Shown: one piece after another, positions 47,879-59,739 of the stretch
Numbering within the stretch: position 1 is the first letter of the stretch
How the letters are laid out: each line of letters opens with the position of its first letter
NCBI GenBank assembly: GCA_963576725.1
Contig: OY755242.1
Coordinates: 1,564,404 to 1,628,403, forward strand
From: Azorinus chamasolen
Taxonomy: Eukaryota; Mollusca; Bivalvia; Cardiida; Solecurtidae
Length of the DNA stretch: 64,000 nucleotides
Direction of reading: 5' to 3'
The notes under the pieces: generated by a model
The model's database searches: none
What the model was told of the DNA's origin: nothing
Seen by the model: only the letters and a program-made list of their open reading frames with translations
Translations under genes and position numbers: made by a program

Positions 47879-48815
47879 CCTATTCCACACAGACCATGAA
47901 TCCAACGAATCGCCAAGATTTGATAAATTTTAGGATTCGTGACGATTCGTGGAATTTTGTAAATGTTCTGGTCCAATTAGTGACGATAGCTACGATACAG
48001 GTACGATAGTGTTGCGAATATTCGTGGGGTTCGGCTGGAATCGCACGAATATTGTAAATAATTGACTACGATCTACCAGAATCTAATACGAATACTACAC
48101 GGACGTTAGGAATCAGTTACGAATCAGTTCAGAATACGCCGAATGCATATACGAATCAGGTACGAATAATAATGAATTCTTGACTATTCTTGACAATTCA
48201 TTTGATTTCCCTTATTATATGTATAAAACGGCCATTAGCCCTGCTTGCAAGGCATCAGTTCTATAATTGATGTTAATTGTAGAACAGCTGTATTGTTAGC
48301 CCTGGATTTGAAGTATCAGCACCTGCTGCTGATAGCTAGGAGACTGCTTCGAAGAAGAAGGAGAAGAGCTCCCAGGTTATGGGTTAGACCGTGGCTGACA
48401 CCACCTAGAAGACTAGAATACAGTCACTACAATAGACTGATGCAGGGCCTGATGGTGGAAGATTCAATTACAATTCTCAAGAAAGTACTACGAATTAAGT
48501 TAACAGTTAAGAGTTAATGAGTTTAGAATATCTACGAAAGTCTACGAATCAATTACGATTCAATAACGATTCCTAAGAAAGCACTTCGAATTTGTTACGA
48601 ATTAACTACGATCGTTTGGATTCGGGAGTTCGTGGCCAAAATGAACAGCTCAAAACTTTTTTCACGAGTTCCCGATTGCTCAAGAATTGCACGAACTGAT
48701 AAAGAATATATACGAATCAGTTAAGAACTGCACGAACTGATTGCGATTCCACTACGAATCCTAAAATTTGTCAATTCGCGGCGATTCGTGGGATTCGTGG
48801 TCTGTGTGGAATAGG
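47879..48815. mobile_element. Harbinger-like element remnant
   Basis: Inverted ends CCTATTCCACACAGACCATG (left) and the complement of ACGAATCCCACGAATC..GGTCTGTGTGGAATAGG (right). The flanks inside are filled with TACGAATCAGTTACGAAT-type repeats. It contains the short frame at 48245-48517. A 3-bp target duplication expected for PIF/Harbinger could not be confirmed. Confidence 0.68.
48245..48517 (+). pseudogene. Harbinger transposase N-terminal fragment (HARBI1-like)
   Basis: 90 codons. After an unremarkable start comes ARRLLRRRRRRAPRLWVRPW, then a YNRLMQGLMVEDS..ILKKVLRI stretch. Basic run + WVRPW + a short helix preceding an FLRM-like motif is how HARBI1/Harbinger transposases begin. The DDE nuclease domain is missing. 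Confidence 0.62.
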
Positions 48816-48849
48816 GCTATCAGCCGTAGTTACAGCGGTACGACGTCTG

Positions 48850-49090
48850 TTTTGGCTGTGTAATGCGGAAAAGTGACCCCCGTAGCAGATCGACCGGAGA
48901 TCGATTTATTATATAGTACTATGAGCCCAGGTCATAGTACTTTGACCCCCTCTTACATATAGAAATCTGACCCCTCATATAACAAACACCCCATACTAGA
49001 TCGAACGGAGGTCGAGTTATGATACAGTACTATGACCCCCGGTTATATTACTATGACCGAGTGAGTCATAGTACAATGACCCTCAACTTA
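48850..49090. repeat. Fragment of the 'GTCATAGTACTATGACC' repeat
   Basis: Contains CCGTAGCAGATCGACCGGAG and several TATAGTACTATGA motifs. The larger field is at 52560-54890. Confidence 0.65.
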
Positions 49091-49904
49091 AAAGCGTGCA
49101 TAAAAGCGAAGTGAATTCCTACTAAGTTATCATTATAAATGACTCCACCATATGTATATGGGGCCCTGGCAGAAAACCCAAGGGAGCCGAAGTCATCGGT
49201 GTTTGACATCACAGGCGCTTTCTACCCCAAACCGCAGCACTCCGCAATATATAACATAACATAACATAACATATATTTTATTTGGCATAAATTTGCATAC
49301 GCATAGTATAGCCAATATTGTAATATTTGTACACAAAGTGCATGACATGGCATAAATATAGTATTCGAAATTTAAATCATGTTTGCAGAGAAGCTAAATT
49401 TTGTTAACGGTCATATGAAAATGTTCATGAATATATGAGGATCTGCTCTAAGGTAAAAGTATGATTTTTATCGATTTCAATATATCCGTATTGTATGTTT
49501 CCGTACAAAACTAAACCAACCAATATATGGGTCAGATGGCCCGGTGCAAAACTATACTAAACCAATAGTTGGGTAGATGGGGCTAGCTCTGTTCTGCACC
49601 AAATCAATAGGCAAAAACAGATAAAAGTTAATAAGCTGTTATTTTAAAGGCATCCGGCAGAAAAAATATTTGGCTAATTTAATCTGTTGGTTCTTATGTC
49701 TGCTGCTCATTATTATTTCAAATTTCTGGATGGTTCGCCAGCGACAAAAGTATGGTTTCTACTAAAGTATTGTTTTCTTAGTGATAAATATTTGGGACAC
49801 ATAAGAAGGAAATGATATTCTGATTCTATCGTATCCATATCACGATGTTCGCATAAACGATCTTCCCTAGGGGTGTTGTCATATCTGCCTTTTTTACTTT
49901 TAAA

Positions 49905-50048
49905 AGTACAAAAATGAGTCATGCAGGAAACACCTCATACAGAACAAACAGTCGCCCGAACAGCAACACAAGGAAACAGCAAATGTACATAACTATAAAA
50001 ACATCAAGAGACACACAAAGACAAAACAAACATACAATAGGGGGAAGA
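49905..50048 (-). repeat. Dispersed repeat R1 (copy b) inserted in the LINE
   Basis: Reverse copy from ATGAGTCATGCAGGAAACAC to AACATACAATAGGGGGAAGA. It splits the LINE reading between SSHNL and GRYDN. Truncated relative to 63190-63455, keeping the 3' end. Confidence 0.75.
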
Positions 50049-50240
50049 TTGTGTGATGACAGTCTAAATCTAGTTAGTGAAATTCTAAGTTTGTTATCAT
50101 TTATATGGTCGAGATAATTTTCATATTCAAATTTATGTTTATAAATATTATAGAATGATAATCTGTTTGAATTATTTATATATTTGTATACCAATTTTGT
50201 TTAAAAATATCTAGTATCCTATTTTTTATTGTTTGTTCGT

Positions 50241-51455
50241 TGGGGTCCTCAAAACACATTTTGAGCATTCCCCCAAAATAATTTTGTCCCAGCTATGTTT
50301 TATTTAACGGTTTCCATGGTAACCCGAGGTAAATTTCAGAACTATCTTGGTTCATAAAATGCGCCATAACTTTGCTTTCAGAGGCAATAGGACAAAACAT
50401 GAACCAAAGTAAAGCAGTGACATACGGCTTGAATATGATATATAATATTCATAATGTATACTTACGAATATTAATGAGGAAGTAATGAAATTGATTGTTT
50501 TTAGAAAAATGAGTCTTTTGGTTAGTCTGGGGGCCTATTTATGCACAAAAATATTGAATTTAGGTTAAAATTGTGTGCTGGAGTCCTCAAAACACATTTT
50601 GAGCATTCCCCCAAAATAATTGTGTCCCAGCTATGTTTTATTTAATGGTTTCCATGGTAACCGAAGGTAAATTTCGGAACTACCTTGGTTAAGAAAATGC
50701 GTCATAACTTTGCTAATAGAGGCAATAGAAGGACAAAACAAGGACCAAAGTAAAGCAGAGACAAATAACTTGAATATGATATGCATGTCTATCAATATTC
50801 ATAAATGCATTCTTATGAATATTAATGAGAAAGTAAAAATGAGGAAGTAAATAAATAAGCAACTTTACATGAGCACTATATTTAGCATTGTGTCTTGTGT
50901 ACTATTATTTCTATTATGTATTTTGCGTAAAATACCAGATATTGAACCAAAAATGTCAAGAGCAGAGGATCATTACTTTGGGTTCATGTTAAATGTGTTC
51001 ATGAATATTAATGCATATTTATGAATATGAATGAGATGTTAAAATAAATACACTTGAATGAGTTGTTCTTCTTATTTGGGATTATTTTAGTAAACCAGTA
51101 CATAACTTGATATTGACTGAAACAGATATTGATATTCATGTATATAAACATGTAGATAATGAATATTATTTTCAAAATCATGAATATTAATGAGAATGTA
51201 AACAGTTGTTGAAAAGTAAGTATTTCTATTATGTCGCAAGGCCATGGGACCCCCTCATTGACGCCCATTCCCATTTCCTCTCGGCTTTGACCCCAACCCG
51301 TCTGCTGTCTTACACCCCAGTCAGGGCTGTTGTGAGTGCATCTCTGGAGGGGGTAGCTCTCATGTGAACCCATCCACAGTCCACACTTCTATGTCTGTGG
51401 CGGGTCCCACTCCTCCCGGGTGCTACCATCATTGGCGGTCACCGGGGCGGATTCT
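50241..51455. repeat. 1.2-kb block inside the LINE: 338-bp direct duplication plus GC-rich piece
   Basis: Two direct copies, near 50241 and 50579 (GTCCTCAAAACACATTTTGA, CCCAGCTATGTTTTATTTAA), offset 338 bp. Then AT-rich sequence with several TGAATATTAATGAG motifs, then a conspicuously GC-rich stretch at 51235-51460 (CCCGGGTGCTACCATC, GGTCACCGGGGCGGATTC). No coding or terminal repeats recognised. Confidence 0.65.
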
Positions 51456-52230
51456 GAGGGAGAGCACTTAATATATATTGTAGTTCCATTTCACATTGGT
51501 AAGTCCAGTTGATTCCTTTGTATGTGATATTGTTGTTAGCATCTTCTTTTAATATGTTATACATTGATTTTAAAAGTGAGTTTTCGTTTAGTTGTAATGC
51601 TTTTATCCAATATTTAAACATAGTTATTTTTCGACTAATACGCATCGTAAATCTGTCAGGTTCTCCGTATAGACCACCTAATTTAGTACATGTTGTACAC
51701 CTAATATTTTCCTTATAAATTTACAATGTATTAGCTCAATATTTTGACATTCATGACCTCCTATAATTCTGCTCCATAGTTTAGAATTGATGCAACAAGA
51801 CTATCAAATAATTTGCATTTATCTTCAACGTTCAATTCAATTTGGTTGAAAACAATGAATATATTATGTAATGCATAAGCGGCATGCTGTGCTGATGTTT
51901 TCTGTGTACGATTAATGTGTCCGTTTTTTTAATAAATGCATGCCTATATATTTAAATGATTGTACAGCCTCTAAAGCTCGTCTAGAAAAAAACCCTCATA
52001 ACACATTGTCTTCGGGGAACGCAAACAAACAACAACATATGGAACCAAACTTCTTTAATTGGATAAGTGTTGATACAGCAGAAATGTTCTTGAGTATTGT
52101 TTGTAGATGAGATCCTTTAAGTGTAATGTTCAACAATGTCGATGGGAGTGATATAGTTCAAATTTTAGTCACAATGCCCAAATCCAGATTTCTTTTCCGA
52201 AAGAGCTGGGTGTCCACCAACTCACAGCCG

Positions 52231-52332
52231 AGTGGGCACGAGAAGTTGTTTCAACGGTTATTCAGCGTTGATAAACGTTTCAAACCAACGTAGCATACGT
52301 TGGAACAACTTTGAATCAACGTCTAGTGCCCA
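52231..52332. mobile_element. Short MITE with TGGGCAC ends
   Basis: AGTGGGCACGAGAAGTTG at the left and GTCTAGTGCCCA at the right. Inner motifs AACGTTTCAAACCAACG and CGTTGGAACAACTTTGAA pair with each other. Confidence 0.62.
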
Positions 52333-52559
52333 TGCGAGGGGGTCTGGTTATATGAAATGACGAGCAAAATATGCATTATGTTCAAGTTTCTAAAAATATT
52401 TTTCCCATTAGAGAAATCGATGGAGTCCGAACCACCCCACCCCTTCCCCGCTGGTTCCGCATTTGGGGCTTCATAAAACGAGACAAAGTGACCCACTACG
52501 ATAAACAGAGTGGGCCAACATGTCATAAGATGGGTTTATTATATTATGGCAAGGGGGTC

Positions 52560-54890
52560 ACTATATTTATGCCCCCGTGACGACAGTCAGGGAGCATTAT
52601 GTTTTGCACCTGTCCGTCCGTCTGTCTGTGCGTCACGCTTTTCTATAAAGTATATGTCAGTAATTTCTACACTTATGCACATGAAACGTCACATACACAT
52701 CAATTACTATCTGTGCTATCATTTGGTACCCCACCCATGCTGGCGGTGTAATGAGGAAAGTAATCCCCGTAGTAGATCGACCGGGGTTGATTTACTATAT
52801 AGTACTATGTCCCCCGGTCTTAATACTATAACCGGGGGAGTCGTAGTATTATGACCCCCATTCATATAAAATTCTGACCCCTCATATAAGAAAGTGACCC
52901 CCGTAGTAGATCGACCGGGGATCGATTTACTATATAGTATTATGATCCCCGGTTATAGTACTATCACCGAGTGAGTACAATGGCCCCCTTACGTATAAGA
53001 AACCGACCTCACATACGAGATAATAATCTGACCCTAAAAAGTGTGCATAAAAGTGAGGTAAATTCCTCCTTTTTAGGAGCAGTTTACGTGCAGTTAGTTG
53101 ACACATTTACATGCAGTTGGTTGTCACAGTTTTTCATTGTCTTATTTCTCCCTAACTACTGTAGCTATTGCCATGGAAATGCATATACACATTAAACACC
53201 ATCCATACTTTCATTGTGCACCCAGCCCATGCTGCCCGCAAGCCCAAGGTCAAGGTCAATGTCAAATGACTTGGAAACTTTACGTGCAGTTGGTTGTCAA
53301 AGTTTTTTTCATTGTCTTATATCTCCCTAGGCATTGTAGTTATTCGCATGGAATTGCAGATACACATTAAATACCATCTATACTTTCTTTGCACACCCAG
53401 CCCATGCTTCCCGAAAGCCCAATGTCAATGTTAAATGACTTAGGAAGTTGGTGGTCAGAGTTTTTTCATCGTCTTATATCTCACTAACTGCTATGGCTAT
53501 TGGCATGGAAATGCATATACACATTAAACACTATCCATACTTTCATTATGCACCCAGCCCAGGATTCCAGCAAGCCCAAGGTCAAAGTCAAACGACTTGG
53601 GAATTTTACGCTCAGCAAGGCATCGCTGTGTCTTAAAGACACAATTTTCTAGTTTTCATAGGTTTAAGTCCCCCAGTAGCTTATTTTAGTTACTGACCGT
53701 TCAAAGGCGGCACTCCTGCTTTCAGCCTATGGTCAATTTCGTTATTTAATATGCTTAATGTTTAATGTTTTTCGTCTTGATATGCGTCCTGTTATGTTTT
53801 GTCATGTGGCCATACCGTTTCTTGTTTGTGCGGTGTCATTTCGTGTGTGTCTCTCCCTGTTTGACTATTATTTCATATTTATAGTAAAATGGCATGGGAC
53901 CATAGTACCATATAATATATCGACCGCCCTTGTGGATGTATTTTGGCAAGGGAGTTACTATATTTTATAGTAAAATGGCCTGGAGGGTCATAGTACAATA
54001 TGATTTATCGACCCCGTGGTGGATGTATGTTTTCAAGGGAGTCACTATATTCTATAGTAAAATGGTCCGGGGTCATAGTACTTTATAATATATATCGACC
54101 CCCTGGTGGATGTATTTGATCAAGGATGTCACTATATGCTATAATGGACTTTGGGTCATTGTGCTTTATGTTATTTCGACCCCGTGGTGGATGTATTTTG
54201 GCAAGGGAGTCACTACATTTTACAGTAAAATGGTCTTCGGGTCATAGTATTGTATAATATATCGAAACCCCCGTGGATGTATATTGGCAATGGAGTCACT
54301 ATATTTTATAGTACAATGACCGGGGGTCATAGTACTATAAAATATATAGACCCATCGGGCGACCTACTACAATAAAAAGAGGGGATTACAATATTATAAG
54401 GGAGTCATTACATTATGACAAGGGGGTCACTATATTTCATAGTAAAATGGCCTATGGGTAATAGTACTTTATAATATATATCGGCCCCCTGGTGGATGTT
54501 TGTGATCCAGGGAGTCACTATATGTTATAAAAATGGCATTGGGGTCATAGTACTATATGATATATCGAACCCGTAGTGGATGTATTTTGGCAAGGGAGTC
54601 ACTATATTTTATAATAAAATGGCATTGGGGGTCATGGTACTATAAATTATGATGTATTATGGCAACGTAGTCACTATATTTTAGAGTACAATGACCGGGG
54701 TTATAGTACTATAAAATATATAGACCTCTCGGTCGACTTACTACGATAAAAAGAGTGGGTCACAATATTATCAGAGAGGGTCATTAAATTATGGCAAGGG
54801 AGTCACTATACTTTATAGTAAAATGACTTGGGGTCATAGTTCTATGTTATATAGCGACCCACCCGGTCGATCTACTACGGGGTCACTCCC
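52560..54890. repeat. 'GTCATAGTACTAT' repeat field, units of about 87 bp
   Basis: 52560-52735 has an ATGCCCCCGTGACGACAGTC hairpin head and GTCCGTCCGTCTGTC. 52740-53050 has TAGTAGATCGACCGGGG and TATAGTACTATG motifs. 53100-53640 has three diverged units with TTGGTTGTCA..ATGGAAATGCATATACACAT. 53880-54880 has about ten degenerate units of GTGGATGTATTTTGGCAAGG, GAGTCACTATATTTTATAGT and AATGGCCTGGGGTCATAGTA. Non-coding. Confidence 0.7.
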
Positions 54891-54957
54891 CCACTTACAG
54901 CGGCAAAGCCTCGCAATCTGCTGATCTTGTACGGGAGCGCTAATGGGCTTACTTGGT

Positions 54958-54960
<3 letters not shown>

Positions 54961-54987
<27 letters not shown>
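54961..54987. repeat. (GT)n microsatellite
   Basis: A pure GT run followed by a G-run. Confidence 0.95.
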
Positions 54988-54990
<3 letters not shown>

Positions 54991-55317
54991 GGGGGGTATA
55001 ATCAAATCAAAAGAACTAGAACTCGGTGACAATTAACAGAAAAAGAGGATATAAACGTTCAAAAAGCAAACAGCTCCGAGTGTACAAGTTCATATTTAAG
55101 ACGATATATACTTACGTAGTAGACATGATATCAAGTACATACATTCGAATTATGTCAGCCATTTTGTATAGTAACCAGTATTGCGTAGTTCATTTATATG
55201 TGTGCCTCTTATTCTCTCAAATGAACGGGCATATGTAAAGACTGTAGAGTCAGTCCAGACTGCTCATGAAAGACGCACTAATTAGATATGAACAGTTTGC
55301 GTCACAGAGCATTTCTA

Positions 55318-55576
55318 AAAGTACAAAAATGAGTCATGCAGGAAATACCACATACAGAACAAGCACTCGCCCGAACAGCAACACAAGGAAACAGCAAATG
55401 TACATGGGTAGAAAAAACAACAAGAGACGCACAAAGACAAAACAAACATACAATAGGAGGAAGATGGAAGTACCGCCTTGGAACGGTCAGTGACAAAAGT
55501 CACCGGGGGTTTAAACCGGTTTATGGGCGCCCAACCTCACCCTTATTCCATCCCCATCCTAAAAGACAAACAGTGT
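55318..55576 (-). repeat. Dispersed repeat R1 (copy c)
   Basis: Reverse, nearly complete: ATGAGTCATGCAGGAAATAC to AAAGACAAACAGTGTA, including GGAAGTACCGCCTTGGAACG and the complement of the AAACCGGTTT block. Confidence 0.78.
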
Positions 55577-55696
55577 AAATAAACGTATCCCCTCTCCGAC
55601 TAATCTACAACAACCGCGACAGCAAATACAGTGGTAAAGTGCATGTATAACAAAAAAACATTTAATTGAACATACTGTATCCACCTATAGTCTCAT

Positions 55697-55702
55697 TTTA
55701 TT
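55697..55702 (-). terminator. Polyadenylation signal AATAAA for the BTB-like exon
   Basis: TTTATT on the plus strand, about 40 bp after the minus-strand stop codon at 55741. Confidence 0.5.
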
Positions 55703-55740
55703 ATTTATAAAACTCTCAATCTTATCTGGGCCCAAAACCC

Positions 55741-56144
55741 TCAACTGTCTCGGCCTAAACTAGTCAACCTTGTATGTAAAATCTGACCTTTTACCTCATC
55801 TGGGAGGGAGCAGAAAATATCAGAAAGATCCTTACGAAACTGTGAAAAATACAGGTATTTCGAAGTATATTTAGGTATATACAATTCAAATGGAAACTTG
55901 GACAAAATTTGAGCCGCTTTAGCCATTTCATTTTTGCATGAATATGTATTCAAATGTTGAATCATACTGCCGACACGTTTGAAAATCTTTACATGTTCTT
56001 CAGGAACCTTTCCTGTTGGGAGTGTAGAATATTCGTATTGACCAAGTCTGTTCAACATTCGTAGAATGCACAGTTTACAAGCTTCCTTTGCTAGCGGAAT
56101 CTGGTACTCCTCAGTCAATGGTAGGATCTGTAAGACGTTTTTTT
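55741..56144 (-). CDS. Probable terminal exon of a BTB-domain-type protein gene
   Basis: The exon starts after a good acceptor, TTTCTTTCAG| at 56145, and stays open for 134 codons to a stop at 55741. It begins VLQILPLTEEYQIPLAKEAC, the arrangement of the last BTB/POZ helices (VL.LL.LA.EYQ....K..C), and continues with about 100 mostly helical residues (KIFKRVGSMIQHLNTYSC; FPFELYIPKYTSKY) that I cannot assign. AATAAA on the minus strand lies about 40 bp past the stop. The upstream BTB exon was not found in the window, so the gene is partial or a remnant. Codon pattern and polyA signal favour a real gene over transposon origin. Confidence 0.58.
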
Positions 56145-57690
56145 CTGAAAGAAATTTGATGTAATTTAACGTGTAGCTACAACTATAAGTTAGGATCCTA
56201 CATGTAACAAGACAGAAGCGTCGATCTTTGCTGGAGTTGAAAAATGTAACATATGACTACAGTGGATTATTTACCGGTAGTGAAATCATCTTCTACAAAA
56301 TTTAATATCAAATTTCACCACAGGTCGAAAACATGTCTAGGAATAGGAATGGCGGGGATCTATCCAAGGTAGGAATGTATCTGAGTAGCGCATTTTAGGA
56401 CACGCACGTGTATGAATGAGCAATTCACGGTTGAACACGAATTTCCGCAATAAATCCGAGGTAATAGCCATTACCGTCTAATGAAACCACGGGTTAGATT
56501 TTTTTCAGCTGGTTGGCCAGATATCGGTTCAGTTATAACCTTCCGCCTGCTGAGGAAGAATCCGCGCGATTACCTTTGCAATCAGCATGCATCCAGACGA
56601 GGCGTCGATTCGGACTTTGAATTGTCTAACGGGTGGTTTTAATATTACTCTATTGACAAAAGGTAATCAATGAAAATATTCGTGTCTTTGTCAGCGTGGT
56701 TAGCAAAATCAAACAGTTAAAACTTTGGTATGTTCCGGCTATTCCTTTTGGAAAATCCAGTATTGAAAAGGTGAACCCTTATCCTGTTAATGATTAGGCT
56801 GGCCATGTGTAAACCGTTTGGGTCCAGCCTTGAAGATGAGTAAATATTTCTTTTTTAATAAGGGTCACATCTGTTACTCAGTTTGTTTTAAAGCATCAGT
56901 GGAATAGGATAATGTTAAAGCATGCAGCAGATGGGAATATGGGCAAAACACATTCACTACATGATGGTCAACGGATAGTAAAACTTTTATGAACTGGGGA
57001 CTTTGAAGAATGGCCACATGTTTCCTACACGACTTTCGCTGAAAGAATCAAAGTACTGATGTACTGATGATGGTTTCAAATTTAAAATTGTATTAAATTG
57101 GGATTTAAAGAAATGTTATGGTGGTGAAGAATTGAAAATTGTAAATAAAAACTGATGAAAATAAAACTAAGAAGTAATACAATTCAGCAGTATAAGATAT
57201 GAGTAAACTGAGGTAAGAAACATTATTTAGACAAAATTTAAACAACTGGGTCAGTTTTAATTACATGTATCCTCAAAATTTGTTTTATGAATTTATTTGT
57301 GAGAATGTTGTAAACTATGTGTTTATTTTAAACAGATCTATGAGTTTAAGGTGAAGCAGCATGTTAAACATATTCATGAAAATTATACAAGAAAAAAATG
57401 CGGATACTCCGTTAAAATTTATTTTGAATTTCGATACCTGTAGATTATTCATTAGCCTATCTTTTATCTCAACTTTGGCAGAAAAACATTGCATTGTAAA
57501 AAGAACTGTAGATAGTTACCCATCGAAAGTCTCAAAACACATAGAAAGTAATTAATGATAAACTATGAAAAACACGTAATGAAACAAGTTTTTAAAGAAC
57601 TATTATGCAGGGAACTGGAGATCCTTTGTTTGAAAAAACGAGAACAAATGTAGAAATTATGACGGTTTCCTGGGGAAGGCGGAGTCCAAC
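56145..57690. other. Stretch without an assigned gene; CpG-rich patch at 56380-56660
   Basis: The first half is richer in CG than the window average. On the plus strand an ATG at 56588 opens 24 codons that end in a donor-like AAAAG|GTAATC; the minus strand is open there too. Neither reading is recognisable. The second half is AT-rich with nothing seen. Confidence 0.35.
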
Positions 57691-57699
57691 CTTGTACTA

Positions 57700-59340
57700 T
57701 AAATAGAATGTCTATTTACACTACGTCAGAAGTAGGCAAACTACCAGACCGCTTGAGAAGACAAGATAATTTTAAGTCTGTTCCTAACATAAAACAACAT
57801 AAACTTTCTACTTTGTACTGGATTCCGAAACTACATAAAAACCCTTATAAGTCGCGTTTTATTGCCAACTCTAGCTGTTGTACCACTACTAAATTATCTA
57901 AACTTTTGACGTCCTGTCTTACTACGATCAAAGAACATGTTAAACGCTACTGTGATAAAATATATGAAAATTCTGGTATTAATGTTTTTGGTCCATAAAA
58001 AATTCAAATGATGTTTTAACAAAACTTGAAAATGAACAGTATAACATTTCTTTACTGAGCTCTTATGATTTCTCTACACTCTATACTACTCTACCTCACC
58101 ATCTTATAAAGGATAAACTTATTAAATTAATAGAAAAAACCTTTGCCAGAGAAAAGAAAATGTTCATTGCTTGTAATGTTCAACGTTCATTCTTTTCGAA
58201 TTCAGAAGTTGAACATTACACAATGTGGACTTGCCTTGATGTTTGTAGATCTCTTACCTTTCTTTTAGATAATATATTTGTGCGTTATGGGGATACCATA
58301 TATCGTCAAGTTGTTGGTATACCCATGGGTACAAATTGTGCCCCTCTTGTTGCAGATTTGTTTTTGTATTGCTACGAGAGGGATTTTATGCTTAGCTTAA
58401 AACCTGATACACAGACCGATATTGTTAATGCTTTTAATAAAACTTCAAGGTATTTAGACGATATTTTGAATTTAGATAATCCTTATTTTGATACTATGGT
58501 TTCTTCAATCTACCCAAAAGAACTGTCTTTAAACAAAGCTAATCAATCTGACATTAATGCTTCATTTTTAGATTTGAATCTTTCAATTACAAATGATAAA
58601 GTTTCGTCCAAAGTATACGATAAAAGAGAAGATTTTAATTTTATAATTGTTAATTATCCTTTTCTAGATGGGGATGTGCCTCGTTCTACATCTTATGGGG
58701 TTTATATTTCTCAACTTATTAGGTTTGCCCGAGCCTGTTCTTTGCTTGAAGATTTTAACAGACGTAATTTAGTTATAACTGATAAACTTCTTACGCAATG
58801 TTACAGATATCACAAACTTCGGAAAACCTTTTCTAAATTTTATTATCGAAATTTACCTCTCATTAGTAAATATAATTGCAATCTACGGACGTTACTGCGA
58901 CAAGGCATTTCTCAACCAGAATTTTATGGGGATGTTATCTACAAACTTAGGAAAATTCGGGGTCATATCCATTTTCATGATTTGTTTATAAAACGCATTA
59001 AAACATTTAAAAAGAAAGGTTATGATCCTATTATATTGCAACACACTGCATGTTTGGTTATCGACCCTTTTACAGTCGGTAGCTAAGCTTCCCTCTTTGC
59101 TTGCGCGATGACAGGCCGAGGGTAGTACTCTATGATGGTATACTCTTAAACTTGGATACAGGAGGAGCTTACCAGACTCATGTATTATTTTTTCCCTGTC
59201 GTGCCCTTAACGGCTTACCTGCAGGTGCTCTGACTTCAGCAAAGTCATTGAGTACATATTTGACGGATTGTCACAGTTATTATGCTATGTTTTACATGTT
59301 GTCCTGTGTTCACCGTCGTCTATGTTGTGGGTAAGTCCAG
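57700..59340 (+). mobile_element. Penelope-like retroelement, truncated
   Basis: Carries the RT described below, followed by a short tail with GGTGCTCTGACTTCAGCAAA. No GIY-YIG endonuclease domain follows. The 5' end starts inside the coding region. A block resembling the R1 repeats starts about 70 bp further on. Confidence 0.75.
57708..59086 (+). pseudogene. Penelope-like reverse transcriptase with one frameshift
   Basis: First part (57708-57998) has LYWIPKLHKNPYKSRFIANS, the PKLHK motif characteristic of Penelope-like RTs. A frameshift in an A-run near 57997 breaks the frame, and the second part is open to 59086. It has the IPMGTNCAPLVADLFLY block, catalytic RYLDDIL (YxDD intact), ASFLDLNLSI, KVYDKREDFNF and YGVYISQLIRFARAC. 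With one indel over about 1.4 kb this is a fairly young copy. Confidence 0.82.
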
Positions 59341-59407
59341 CGGGGATACCTTTATTTACAATATTTGTAAAGCTAGGGTGACTTTGAGAGAAGTGCGAGG
59401 TTAGGAC

Positions 59408-59700
59408 GTCCGTAAACCGGTTTAAACCCCCAGTGGTGTTTTTGCTGCTGACCGTGCCAAGGAGGTACTCTCTTTGTCACCCTTCCTTTTGTTTGCCTTG
59501 CGTCTTTGTGCTTTGTTCATGTTGTGGAACGTTTTTCCCTGGTTCTTGTGTCTATTTTGGTGTTTTCTGTGTTCATTTCGTGTGTGTGTGTGTGTGTGTG
59601 TGTGCGTTTGGGTGTGTGGTTGTGTGTGTGTGTCATGCTGTCTATCGGTGTTTTGGTGGTGGTTGCGTCTTGCATGTAGCTTTGCCTGCTTGACTTTACT
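59408..59700 (+). repeat. R1-like block and (GT)n after the Penelope-like element
   Basis: AAACCGGTTTAAACCCCCAG, CTGACCGTGCCAAGG and GGTACT match R1 in order but the rest diverges. A (GT)n run lies at 59579-59605. Confidence 0.6.
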
Positions 59701-59739
59701 ACTTTTCCATTTCCCATCTCTCTGAAAACGTTTAAGCAG

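Larger units (their letters stand above)
49252..51990 (-). mobile_element. LINE 3' end with (TTATG)n tail, interrupted by two insertions
   Basis: Minus-strand RT C-terminal relic in three pieces: 51990-51456 (LFDSLVASILNYG, ELIHCKFIRKILGVQ, MFKYWIKALQLNE), 50240-50049 (LDIFKQNWYTNI, RISLTRFRLSSHNL) and 49902-49713 (GRYDNTPREDRLCEH, ESEYHFLLMCPKY). The tail reads (TTATG)n at 49252-49275. Pieces 1 and 2 are separated by about 1.2 kb, pieces 2 and 3 by an R1 repeat. The ExEYHFLL.CP.Y end is typical of LINEs with a C-terminal zinc-like motif. Confidence 0.78.

Noticed and set aside
57361..57555. 64-codon frame upstream of the Penelope-like RT
   Set aside because: AT-rich, no similarity to Penelope-like N-termini, and separated from the RT by stops.
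59433..59725. Cys/Val-rich open frames
   Set aside because: They run through a (GT)n tract and the R1-like repeat.
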